19,033 nt of DNA from DATFDN01 sp049591635 (lineage in GTDB: Bacteria; Pseudomonadota; Alphaproteobacteria; Acetobacterales; Acetobacteraceae), in contig JBAWFF010000220.1 in assembly GCA_049591635.1 (NCBI GenBank), forward strand, positions 1 through 19,033, in the 5' to 3' direction. The notes below the pieces were generated by a model, which saw only the letters and a list, made by a program, of their open reading frames with translations, was not told the origin of the DNA and searched no databases. Made by a program: the position numbers and the translations under genes. How positions within the stretch are numbered: position 1 is the first letter of the stretch; every line of letters starts with the position of its first letter. This document shows positions 1 through 6,741 of the stretch, in pieces.

Positions 1-490
1 CCGTGCTGGTGGTCGGGGCGAGGCCCATCGGGCAGGCCTCCCCCACTCGCGGCAGCAGCAGCACGACGTCGGCGGCGCGCGCGAGTGCGGCGCCGGCGTG
101 CGCGGTCACGGCGATGATTGGCAGGGCGAAGCGCCGCGCATGGGCGAGGATGGCGGCCAATTCCGGCGTCTCGCCGGAATTGGACAGCGCAAGCACGACG
201 TCGCCCACCACGATCATGCCGAGGTCTCCGTGCGAGGCCTCCGCCGGGTGGACAAACAGCGCGGGCGTGCCGGTCGAAGCAAGGGTCGCGGCGATCTTAC
301 GCGCCACATGGCCTGACTTGCCCATGCCGGAGACCACGACACGGCCGGAGGCGTCGGCCAGCAGGTCGAGGGCGCGGGTGAAGCCCCCGTCGAGGGCGGC
401 GCTGAGCGCGCGGAGTGCCGCTGCCTCGGTTCCAAGGACGGCACGCGCGACATCAAGGTCGGAGGTGGCGGTAGCGAGCGCGGCGGACAC
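1..490 (-). CDS. kdsD: Arabinose-5-phosphate isomerase (KdsD/KpsF family), partial
   Basis: Converts D-ribulose 5-phosphate to D-arabinose 5-phosphate, the first step toward the Kdo sugar of lipopolysaccharide, in the cytosol. About 163 residues are visible, forming the sugar isomerase (SIS) domain. Seen directly: the GMGKSGHVARKIAATLAS stretch, then HPAEASHGDLGMI, the phosphosugar-binding SNSGETPEL motif, and PMGLAPTTST at the edge, all typical of KdsD. The rest, normally including a pair of CBS domains, lies beyond the left edge. The start is taken as GTG at 490 because an in-frame TAA lies only three codons upstream and no later start would preserve the N-terminal helix. The gene is divergent from the two-component system on its right, with 130 bases between them. 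A paralogous SIS isomerase is less likely because of the PAEASHGDLG segment. Confidence 0.9.
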   Translation of the reverse strand, partial: MSAALATATSDLDVARAVLGTEAAALRALSAALDGGFTRALDLLADASGRVVVSGMGKSGHVARKIAATLASTGTPALFVHPAEASHGDLGMIVVGDVVLALSNSGETPELAAILAHARRFALPIIAVTAHAGAALARAADVVLLLPRVGEACPMGLAPTTST

Positions 491-554
491 GGACGTGGCT
501 TAGGCTCGCCATGCGCGCCGGGTCAACCGCGACCGAACATGTCCGACAAGAAAC

Positions 555-576
555 GTGCCACTTATGGGCGTGGCAC
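555..576. promoter_or_regulatory. Perfect 7-bp inverted repeat upstream of the response regulator
   Basis: GTGCCAC (555-561) and GTGGCAC (570-576) are exact reverse complements separated by 8 bases. They lie between the divergent kdsD and response regulator genes, 44 bases before the chosen ATG. This could be an operator or an mRNA hairpin. OmpR-family regulators usually bind direct repeats, so self-binding by the neighbour is not assured. Confidence 0.35.
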
Positions 577-620
577 CCCATCTCGTGCGGCGTGCCCGAC
601 CCGCATCAACCGAGGCCGTC

Positions 621-1394
621 ATGACCCTCCGCATAGAGTCCTCCGGCGCCGGACCGGACGCCGCCACGTCGACCCTTTCTTCGCCGGCGCACGTGCTCGC
701 GGTGGAGGACGACGCCGGCATGCGCCGCCTCATCGCCCGGACGCTCCAGGACAACGGCTTTCGGGTCAGCGGGGCCCGTGACGGGCAGGAGATGTGGGAG
801 ACGCTGGACCGCTTGCCGATCGATCTGGTGCTGCTCGACGTCATGCTGCCCGGCACGACGGGGATGGATTTGTGCCGGATGCTGCGCGCCAGGAGCCCGA
901 TACCGATCATCATCGTGACGGCGCGCGGATCGGAGACCGATCGGGTCCTCGGGCTCGAACTCGGCGCCGATGACTACCTGCCTAAACCCTTCAGTGGTCC
1001 GGAACTCGTCGCCCGCATCAGGGCCGTGTTGCGCCGCTCGCGAATGATCGCCGCCGAGCCGTCGGTGCCGCGGGGCCGGCGCCTGCATTTCGCTGGCTGG
1101 ACCCTCGACCTCGCGCGTCGCGAACTGGCGGCGCCAGGCGGGGCCACGGTAGACCTGTCCGGCGCCGAATATGACACGTTGCTCGCGTTCCTCGAGCATC
1201 CGCATCGCGTGCTCACGCGCGATCAGGTGCTGGAGCTGTCGCGCAACCGCCTCGGCGAGGTGTTCGATCGCAGCGTCGACGTACTGGTCAGCCGGCTGCG
1301 CAAGAAGATCGACCCCGAGCAGGGCGAGCAGACCATGATCAAGACAGTGCGCGGCACCGGCTACATGTTTGTCCCCGACGTCACGCGATCATGA
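621..1394 (+). CDS. OmpR/PhoB-family response regulator
   Basis: Cytosolic transcription factor switched by phosphorylation from the kinase encoded next to it. The protein has 257 residues. The receiver domain (about 24-140) has the acidic pocket E29-D30-D31, phospho-acceptor D73 in LVLLDVMLPG, T100 in IIIVTARG, and K122 in LPKPF. The winged-helix DNA-binding domain (about 153-252) ends in the typical SVDVLVSRLRKKI recognition helix and the TVRGTGYMF wing. The start at 621 is preceded by GAGG five bases upstream. A GTG at 555 in the same frame is possible but would start inside the inverted repeat and add a tail with no family similarity. The stop overlaps the kinase start by four bases (ATGA), so the pair is translationally coupled. 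Target genes cannot be named; the three downstream genes are candidates. Confidence 0.93.
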   Translation: MTLRIESSGAGPDAATSTLSSPAHVLAVEDDAGMRRLIARTLQDNGFRVSGARDGQEMWETLDRLPIDLVLLDVMLPGTTGMDLCRMLRARSPIPIIIVTARGSETDRVLGLELGADDYLPKPFSGPELVARIRAVLRRSRMIAAEPSVPRGRRLHFAGWTLDLARRELAAPGGATVDLSGAEYDTLLAFLEHPHRVLTRDQVLELSRNRLGEVFDRSVDVLVSRLRKKIDPEQGEQTMIKTVRGTGYMFVPDVTRS

Positions 1395-2731
1395 TCGTGC
1401 GCTCTCCCTGGCCGCGCAGCCTGGCCGGGAGGACGTTGTTGCTGCTGCTGGTCACCGCGCTTGCGGTCTATGTCGGCGGCATCCTGGCGTACCGCCTGAT
1501 CGCCACCAATGGCGCCGAGACCGCCCGCCTCGCGCAGGTGGCCGGCCGCCTTGAAACCACGCTCGACGAACTCAGCGCGCTCCCGGCGCGGGAGCGTGGT
1601 GCGGCCGCACGCGCGTTGTCCTCGGCGAGCTTCCGGGCGGTATGGAGCGCCGCCTCCCTGGTGGACGACGCGACGGCGGATGATGCGGAGCTGCTCGATT
1701 TGCGGCGGCGATTGACGGCGTTCGTTCCCGCTCTTGCCGGCCGGGAAGTCGACCTGCGGTGGGACGATCATGCCACCGGTGGTTCGCGGACCGTCCTGCT
1801 AGGGGCGGTCCGCCTGACCGACGGCTCGTTCGTCGTGTTCTCAGCGGCGATGATCCCGACCGCCGTTCCGCTGGTGCATGGCATGTTGCTCGCCGTCTCT
1901 CTCGTCTTCGCGAGCATCTTGGCCGCCGCGATCGCCCTGCTGCACGGGATCAACGCTCCTCTCCGGCGCCTCGCCGACGCCGCCGATCGGTACGCGCACG
2001 ACCAGCCAATGATGCTGCCGGAACTCGGTCCGCGGGAGGTCGTGCAAGCGGAGCAGGCGTTCAATACAATGCAGCGTCGCATTCATAGGCTGATCGAGGA
2101 CCGCACGCAGGCTTTGGCGGCGGTCTCCCATGACCTGCGCACGCCCATCGCGCGGCTGCGCCTTCGGTGCGGCCTGCTGGCGGACAAGGACATCCAGTCC
2201 GACATCGAGCGGGACCTGACGGAGATGGAGGCGATGGTCGAGTCGACGCTCGCCTATCTTCGTGGCGAAGACGATGTCGAGACGCCCCGATTGACTGATC
2301 TGGCATCGCTTCTGACGACTCTCGTGGACGATGCGGTCGATGCCGGCCATTCCGCCACTCTGTTGGGACCACGCCACTGCGTCCTCATGCTCCGCGCCGT
2401 GAGCGTGAAGCGGGCTTTCGCGAACCTGATCGACAATGCCGTGACGTATGGCGGCTGCGCGCGTGTCGCAGTGAGCGAGCAGCTATCCAGCCTGCGCGTC
2501 ACTATCGACGACGACGGGCCTGGGATTGCCGTTGCCGACATGGAACATGTGTTTGAGCCGTTTCGCCGGCTCGACGCCTCCCGCAACCGCGGCACCGGAG
2601 GGGTCGGCCTTGGCCTGACGATCGCCTGCCAGGCGTTTGCGCGGGAAAGCGGCAGCCTCACCCTCTCGAACCGACCCGAAGGCGGGCTTCGCGCCGAGGT
2701 CTTACTGCCGGTCGGCCACCGCACGCGCTGA
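1391..2731 (+). CDS. Membrane sensor histidine kinase (EnvZ-like architecture)
   Basis: Inner-membrane sensor kinase, 446 residues, partner of the response regulator it overlaps. Order: a first membrane helix (about 14-37), a periplasmic sensing region of about 120 residues with no recognised fold, a second membrane helix (about 160-184), and a HAMP linker (about 185-237). The HisKA H-box follows, with the phosphorylated H247 in AAVSHDLRTPIARLR. The ATPase domain has N-box NLIDNA (N345, N349), G1 DDDGPGI (373-379), F-box VFEPF (387-391) and G2 GTGGVGLGL (401-409). All catalytic residues are present, so the kinase should be active. The signal is unknown. The architecture matches the EnvZ/RstB-like class of classical HAMP kinases. 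Confidence 0.93.
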   Translation: MIVRSPWPRSLAGRTLLLLLVTALAVYVGGILAYRLIATNGAETARLAQVAGRLETTLDELSALPARERGAAARALSSASFRAVWSAASLVDDATADDAELLDLRRRLTAFVPALAGREVDLRWDDHATGGSRTVLLGAVRLTDGSFVVFSAAMIPTAVPLVHGMLLAVSLVFASILAAAIALLHGINAPLRRLADAADRYAHDQPMMLPELGPREVVQAEQAFNTMQRRIHRLIEDRTQALAAVSHDLRTPIARLRLRCGLLADKDIQSDIERDLTEMEAMVESTLAYLRGEDDVETPRLTDLASLLTTLVDDAVDAGHSATLLGPRHCVLMLRAVSVKRAFANLIDNAVTYGGCARVAVSEQLSSLRVTIDDDGPGIAVADMEHVFEPFRRLDASRNRGTGGVGLGLTIACQAFARESGSLTLSNRPEGGLRAEVLLPVGHRTR

Positions 2732-2817
2732 CATACTTCGTCATACGGGTGACACGCGGCCGAAACGTTCGCGCGCCAGCTTGAGAACCATCAACAGGGC
2801 AAGAGGGAGGACCAGCA

Positions 2818-3285
2818 ATGGTTGACCAGATCGTTCTCGAAGCAGGCTCGGACCAGCCGCCGCTTCTGGTGTCGGCTGATGACCACGACCGGCTCATTAC
2901 GCTGGCGCAGGCAACCGTGGAGCGTTATCCGGCCGATGACGTGCTGATGCTGCTCGACGAGCTTCAACGGGCCGACATCGTCCCACCGGACTGGATGCCG
3001 GAGGAGGTGGTCGCGATGAACTCCTACGTCGAGTTCACCGACGATCGGACGGGCGCGACTCGGCGGGCGCAGCTGGTGTTTCCGTATCAGGCTGACATCA
3101 GCAAGGGGCGGATCTCCGTGCTGTCGCTGGTCGGGGCGGCCCTGATCGGGCTCTCCGAAGGACAGTCGATCGTCTGGCGGACGCGGGACAAGCGCCCCCG
3201 CCGGCTCAGTGTTCGCCGGGTGAGCCGGGAGCCGTTCCCGACACCGCCGACACCGAACGCACAGAGGAAAGGAGAACCTTCATGA
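2818..3285 (+). CDS. rnk: Rnk / GreA C-terminal-domain protein
   Basis: 155 residues resembling Rnk, a GreA/GreB relative that binds RNA polymerase but lacks the long coiled coil that reaches the catalytic centre. The C-terminal half carries the diagnostic FKBP-like segment: Y70-V-E-F, RRAQLVFPYQADISKGRIS (82-100), then VLSLVGAALIGLSEGQSIVW (101-120), the usual Rnk/GreA-C signature. The N-terminal half (about 18-60) looks like the short Rnk helical region: DDHDRLITLA, then an LLDELQRADIVPP turn. A Pro- and Arg-rich tail (about 125-155) is unlike typical Rnk. The ribosome-binding site is strong (GAGGGAGG just upstream). It lies 86 bases after the kinase gene on the same strand and overlaps the next start by four bases. 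The assignment is to family; the original nucleoside-diphosphate-kinase regulator role is not shown here. Confidence 0.75.
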   Translation: MVDQIVLEAGSDQPPLLVSADDHDRLITLAQATVERYPADDVLMLLDELQRADIVPPDWMPEEVVAMNSYVEFTDDRTGATRRAQLVFPYQADISKGRISVLSLVGAALIGLSEGQSIVWRTRDKRPRRLSVRRVSREPFPTPPTPNAQRKGEPS

Positions 3286-3677
3286 ACATGATCCGCGAAC
3301 AAGGTGCGGGCTCCCCGACAGCGCCGGAGGAGGCCATGACACTCGTCGCCGTCGCGTCGGCACGCCAGGGAGCTCAGGCGATGCTTCAGGCGCAGACCGT
3401 CCTGCTCGCCAGTGCGGAGACGCTGATGGCCGACTGGCTGCGCCGTCGACAGGAGGGGTTGTCCGACGCGCATCGGCTGCTCGAGCGTCTGCACGCCTGT
3501 CGCGATGTCGCCGCGATGTGGGACGCGCACCACGAGTGGATGCAAAGGGCCGGGCTGCGTTTGACCGCCGATGTCTGTAGCCCCCTGGCGACCGCCGCGG
3601 TGTTGGTGAATGGAGCGGTGCCCAAGGGCAAGGTGGAGACGCACAGCGCGACGGAGGCTGCGCGGGCCGCCGCCTGA
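3282..3677 (+). CDS. Phasin-like helical protein
   Basis: 131 residues with no predicted signal or membrane segment. The central part (about 18-108) is amphipathic and helical: QAMLQAQTVLLASAETLMADW, RRRQEGLSDAHRLLERLHACRD, then MWDAHHEWMQRAGLRLTADV. This order (an A/Q/L-rich helix, a W-x-R-R-R-x-E turn, a 'CRD...W...W' segment) resembles the phasin family that coats polyhydroxyalkanoate granules and is common in small alphaproteobacterial proteins. No polyhydroxyalkanoate synthase or depolymerase lies in the window, so granule binding is an inference. The start overlaps the upstream stop (ATGA at 3282) with AAAGGAG eight bases before it. An uncharacterised helical stress protein is the main alternative. 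Confidence 0.6.
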   Translation: MNMIREQGAGSPTAPEEAMTLVAVASARQGAQAMLQAQTVLLASAETLMADWLRRRQEGLSDAHRLLERLHACRDVAAMWDAHHEWMQRAGLRLTADVCSPLATAAVLVNGAVPKGKVETHSATEAARAAA

Positions 3678-3714
3678 CGACACCGCCCGCGCACGAAACG
3701 TAAGGAGAAACACC

Positions 3715-3882
3715 ATGACTGGACTGACGGAGAAACCAGCCCTTCATGACGCCGATCGCGAAGCACGCAAGGAGCAATCCGATCTGGTCGACATGGTCTC
3801 GGCGGACTCGTTTCCCGCCAGCGACGCACCGCCATGGACGTTCGGTCGGACTCAGTGCGCGAAAATGTCGGGATCGTCGTAG
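3715..3882 (+). CDS. Small SFPASD-motif protein
   Basis: 55-residue acidic protein of unknown function. Residues about 10-42 are charged and helix-prone (DADREARKEQSDLVDMV), followed by SADSFPASDAPPWTF. The ESFPASDPPxW-like motif recurs in many short alphaproteobacterial hypothetical proteins and usually sits at or near the C-terminus; its role is not known to me. A clear ribosome-binding site (TAAGGAG) lies seven bases before the ATG. It sits 37 bases after the phasin-like gene and is probably the last gene of the two-component-system transcription unit. The final residues after the motif are encoded in DNA that also encodes the end of RNase D on the other strand, so this tail may be an accidental extension. 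Confidence 0.7.
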   Translation: MTGLTEKPALHDADREARKEQSDLVDMVSADSFPASDAPPWTFGRTQCAKMSGSS

Positions 3883-4505
3883 CCGAGCAGGTCGAGGCGG
3901 GCGCGGGTCGGGAGGAAGGCGAAGCACGCCTCGGCCAGCGCCAGCCGCCCCTCGCGGCGCAGGAGCGCCTCCAGCCGCGCCCAGAGGGCGTGCAGGTAGA
4001 GCACGTCCGATGCGGCGTAGGCGAGTTGCTCGGCCGACAGGTCGGGCGCGCCCCAGTCCGAGGTCTGCTGCTGCTTGCTGATCTCCACGCCCAGCAATTC
4101 CTTGCACAGATCGCGCAGGCCGTGGCGGTCGGTGAAGGTGCGGACCAGCTTGGCGGCGATCTTGGTGCAGCGCACCGGGGCGACGGTGATCCCCAGGCCG
4201 TGCTGGAGCACGGCGACGTCGAAGCGGGCGAAGTGCATCAGCTTGACGGTGGCGGGATCGGCCAGCAGGCGGGAAAGGTTCGGGCAGTCGAAGCCGCGCC
4301 CGCCGAGCGAGGCGGGGCGGAGCTGCACGAGATGGGCGATGTTGTCGCCGGCCGAAAGCTGCACGAGGCACAGCCGGTCGCGATGCGGATTGAGGCCCAT
4401 CGTCTCGGTGTCCACGGCGACGACCGGACCGAGCACGACGCCATCGGGCAGGTCGTCGCGATGGATATGGATGGTGGCGCCGGGCATGAACTGGGTTTCG
4501 CTCAT
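3852..4505 (-). CDS. rnd: Ribonuclease D-like 3'-5' exonuclease, short form
   Basis: DEDDy-family 3'-5' exoribonuclease involved in trimming tRNA and other structured RNA 3' ends. The 217-residue protein is essentially the catalytic domain. Seen directly: Exo I with D32 and E34 in AVDTETMGL, Exo II with D96 in HFARFDVAVL, and Exo III with Y163 and D167 in AYAASDVLYLHAL. The full-length E. coli enzyme has about 375 residues with two C-terminal HRDC domains; these are absent here, as in many alphaproteobacterial versions. The start is the ATG at 4505. A longer in-frame start at 4571 would run into the tRNA gene and is rejected. It lies 22 bases downstream of tRNA-Leu on the same strand, a fitting though possibly fortuitous neighbour. 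Its 3' end overlaps the convergent small gene by 31 bases. Confidence 0.88.
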   Translation of the reverse strand: MSETQFMPGATIHIHRDDLPDGVVLGPVVAVDTETMGLNPHRDRLCLVQLSAGDNIAHLVQLRPASLGGRGFDCPNLSRLLADPATVKLMHFARFDVAVLQHGLGITVAPVRCTKIAAKLVRTFTDRHGLRDLCKELLGVEISKQQQTSDWGAPDLSAEQLAYAASDVLYLHALWARLEALLRREGRLALAEACFAFLPTRARLDLLGYDDPDIFAH

Positions 4506-4527
4506 GTCCTGGTCATTCCACAAAGGT

Positions 4528-4614
4528 TGGTGCCCAGGAGAAGACTCGAACTTCCACGACCTTGCGGCCACAGGTACCTGAAACCTGCGCGTCTACCAAT
4601 TCCGCCACCTGGGC
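4528..4614 (-). tRNA. tRNA-Leu (anticodon CAG)
   Basis: 87-base tRNA with encoded CCA end, read on the minus strand. The 5' strand GCCCAGG pairs with CCTGGGC (acceptor stem), followed by discriminator A and CCA. The D arm contains AATTGGTAGACGC. The anticodon stem is CAGGT/ACCTG enclosing the loop TTCAGGT, giving anticodon CAG (reads CUG). A long variable arm (GTGGCCGCAAGGTCGT region) makes it class II and fits leucine. The T arm contains GTTCGAGTC. CUG should be the main leucine codon in a genome this GC-rich. Confidence 0.96.
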
Positions 4615-4671
4615 AGGGGCTGTCGGCGAGTCGCGCGATGTAGCGACGCGGCGCGCTTGCGTCAACCGAGC

Positions 4672-5061
4672 CTAGCGGAACACCACGCGCCGCGACAGGG
4701 TGAAGTTCACCCCCATCCCGGCGATCGCCCCGGCGGCGACCGCTAGCACCGGCTGGGCGGCGCACAGCGCGGACACGGTGACGAGCGCGGCGTAGGTCCC
4801 TCGATTGAGGACGAAGCCGACCGTGTTGGTCAGCATGTAGCGGGCCCATTGCCGATGCGCCGCGCCGCTGCCACGGCCGCGAAACGTCCAAATCCGGTTC
4901 AGCGCCCAATTGACCGAGGCGGCGACCAGATAGGCGGCGATGCCGGCGCCGTAAAGGCCAAGAGGCGCTCGCAGCGCATAGACCGTCGCGGTATCGAACA
5001 GAAAGCCGACGACGCCGACCACGCCGAAGCGCAGGAACTGGGCCGCCACATCCGTCTTCAC
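4672..5061 (-). CDS. GtrA-family membrane protein
   Basis: 129 residues with four predicted membrane helices (about 8-29, 36-55, 76-99, 102-122), the size and topology of the GtrA/DPMS family. These small proteins are thought to help flip undecaprenyl-phosphate-linked sugars or otherwise assist cell-surface polysaccharide synthesis. Typical signatures seen: FLRFGVVGVVGFLFDTATVYAL near the N-terminus (positions 9-30), NWALNRIWTFRG (51-62), YMLTNTVGFVLNRGTY (75-90), and a GVNFTLSRRVVF end. The start is GTG at 5061 with AAGGG upstream. Lengthening the frame upstream would give a non-hydrophobic, Arg/Gly-rich leader and run into the divergent transporter gene. No glycosyltransferase partner is adjacent. 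tRNA-Leu follows 57 bases downstream. Confidence 0.85.
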   Translation of the reverse strand: MKTDVAAQFLRFGVVGVVGFLFDTATVYALRAPLGLYGAGIAAYLVAASVNWALNRIWTFRGRGSGAAHRQWARYMLTNTVGFVLNRGTYAALVTVSALCAAQPVLAVAAGAIAGMGVNFTLSRRVVFR

Positions 5062-5082
5062 CCGTTCGCCCTTGCCTGTTCC

Positions 5083-5096
5083 GGCCTCCGGAGGCC
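5083..5096. promoter_or_regulatory. 14-bp perfect palindrome in the GtrA / solute-binding-protein intergenic region
   Basis: GGCCTCCGGAGGCC reads the same on both strands and sits in the 72-base gap between divergent genes, 37 bases before the solute-binding protein ATG. It could be an operator. With this base composition, chance is a real alternative. Confidence 0.25.
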
Positions 5097-5133
5097 AACT
5101 ATCGCGAACCAACCCCTCACGGAAGGCCGTGCC

Positions 5134-6726
5134 ATGAAGCGCCGAACATTCCTCGCCGGCTCCGCCGCCGCGCTCGCCGCCCCGTTGGCCGCGCCCTCCA
5201 TCGCGCGGGCGCAGGGCAGCCGGGTGCTGAAATTCATTCCACAATCGGACGTGACCATCCTCGATCCGATCTGGACCACCGCCTACGTCACGCGCAACCA
5301 CGGCTACCTGATCTTCGACACGCTGTATGGCATGGACGGCAAGTTCGCGCCGCAGCCGCAGATGGTCGAGGGGCACGTCGTGGAGAACGACGGCAAGCAA
5401 TGGAAGCTCACCCTGCGCGATGGCCTCGCCTGGCACGACGGGACGCCGGTGCTGGGGCGCGACTGCGTTGCCTCCATCAACCGGTGGGGCAAGCGGGATT
5501 CGTTCGGCCAGACGCTGATGGCCTACACCGACGAGCTATCCGCGCCCGACGACAAGACCATCCTGTTCAAGCTGAAGAAGCCGTTCTCGATGCTGCCGGA
5601 GGCGCTCGGCAAGCCGGGCAGTTCGATGTGCTGCATGATGCCGGAGCGGCTCGCCAAGACCGATGCCTTCACGCAGGTGACCGAGATGGTCGGCAGCGGG
5701 CCGTTCAAGTGGAACGCCAAGGAGCGCGTCGTCGGCTCCCTCGCGGTCTATGAGCGCAACACCGCCTATAAGCCGCGCACGAGTGGCGCGGTCGAATGGA
5801 CCGCGGGGCCGAAGATCGTGAATTTCGACCGCGTCGAGTGGCACGTCATCCCCGACCTCTCCACCAAGGCCGCGGCGCTGGAGAGTGGCGAGATGGATTG
5901 GTGGGAGGATCCGACCGGGGACCTGTTGCCGCTGCTGCGTGCGCAGAGTGGGCTGACGGTGGAGGTGACCGATCCGACCGGGCTGATGGCCTGCCTGCGG
6001 CTTAACGAATTGTACCCGCCGTTCGACAATCCTGCGATCCGCCGCGCGCTGCTGAAAGCGGTGAACCAGACCGACGTGATGCTCGCGGTGGCGGGCGATC
6101 CGAAGCTGATCCACGTGCCCACAGGCATCTTCACGCCGGGCACGCCGATGGCGAGCGACGTCGGCCTCGACGTGTTCCGCGGCCCGCGCGACTACGACGC
6201 GGTCAAACGCGAGATCGCGGCCGCCGGCTACAAGGGCGAGAAGGTGGTGTTCATGACGCCCACCGACTTCCCGATCCTGAAGGCCGAGGCCGACGTCTGC
6301 GTCGATATGCTGAAGAAATCCGGCTTCAACGTCGACGACCAGGCGATGGACTGGGGAACCGTGGTGCAGCGCCGCGCCATGCAGACCAACCCCGCTTCCG
6401 GCGGCTGGAACGCGTTCTCGACGTTCTGGGCGGGGCTCGACCAATCGAACCCGGTCGGCCACGCCTTCCTGCGTGGCAACGGCAAGCAGGCGCTGTTCGG
6501 CTGGCCGACCGCGCCGAAGCTCGAGGAGCTGCGCCAGCAATGGATCGACGCGCCGGATCTGACGACCCGCAAGAAGATCGCTGAGGAATTGCAGGTTCAG
6601 GCGCTACAGGATGTGCCGTACGTCCCGCTCGGCCAGTATTTCGCCGCGACGGCGCATAAGAAGGAGATCACGGGGATTCTGAATGGCTTCGTGATCTTCT
6701 GGAACGTGCGGCGGACGTCAGCGTGA
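5134..6726 (+). CDS. ABC transporter substrate-binding protein, family 5 (peptide/nickel type), Tat-exported
   Basis: 530-residue periplasmic binding protein of the SBP_bac_5 (DppA/OppA-like) family, which delivers dipeptides, oligopeptides, nickel chelates or other solutes to an ABC importer. The N-terminus is a twin-arginine signal, MKRRTFLAGSAAALAAP..., with probable cleavage after ARA (about residue 26). Family landmarks: LKFIPQSDVTILDPIWTTAY, ending in the expected 'LDP' strand; FDTLYGMD; W-K-L-T-L-R-D-G-L-A-W-H-D-G (the 'LRxGvkFHDG' motif); VGSGPFKW; and FDNPAIRRALLKAVN. The ATG at 5134 has GGAAGG upstream. Neither permease nor ATPase genes flank it, so it is an orphan here and the substrate cannot be inferred. 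The mcc operon converges on it with only 15 bases between stops. Confidence 0.92.
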   Translation: MKRRTFLAGSAAALAAPLAAPSIARAQGSRVLKFIPQSDVTILDPIWTTAYVTRNHGYLIFDTLYGMDGKFAPQPQMVEGHVVENDGKQWKLTLRDGLAWHDGTPVLGRDCVASINRWGKRDSFGQTLMAYTDELSAPDDKTILFKLKKPFSMLPEALGKPGSSMCCMMPERLAKTDAFTQVTEMVGSGPFKWNAKERVVGSLAVYERNTAYKPRTSGAVEWTAGPKIVNFDRVEWHVIPDLSTKAAALESGEMDWWEDPTGDLLPLLRAQSGLTVEVTDPTGLMACLRLNELYPPFDNPAIRRALLKAVNQTDVMLAVAGDPKLIHVPTGIFTPGTPMASDVGLDVFRGPRDYDAVKREIAAAGYKGEKVVFMTPTDFPILKAEADVCVDMLKKSGFNVDDQAMDWGTVVQRRAMQTNPASGGWNAFSTFWAGLDQSNPVGHAFLRGNGKQALFGWPTAPKLEELRQQWIDAPDLTTRKKIAEELQVQALQDVPYVPLGQYFAATAHKKEITGILNGFVIFWNVRRTSA

Positions 6727-6741
6727 TGCGGCCTTTGCGGC

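Noticed and set aside
4506..4571. A longer RNase D start at 4571
   Set aside because: It would place the N-terminus inside the tRNA-Leu gene; the added residues do not resemble the family.
4849..5133. A longer start for the solute-binding protein upstream of 5134
   Set aside because: The added sequence is Arg-rich, overlaps GtrA on the other strand, and would bury the twin-arginine signal peptide.
5536..6540. A 334-residue open frame on the minus strand opposite the solute-binding protein
   Set aside because: Antisense shadow; no recognisable domain and no ribosome-binding site.
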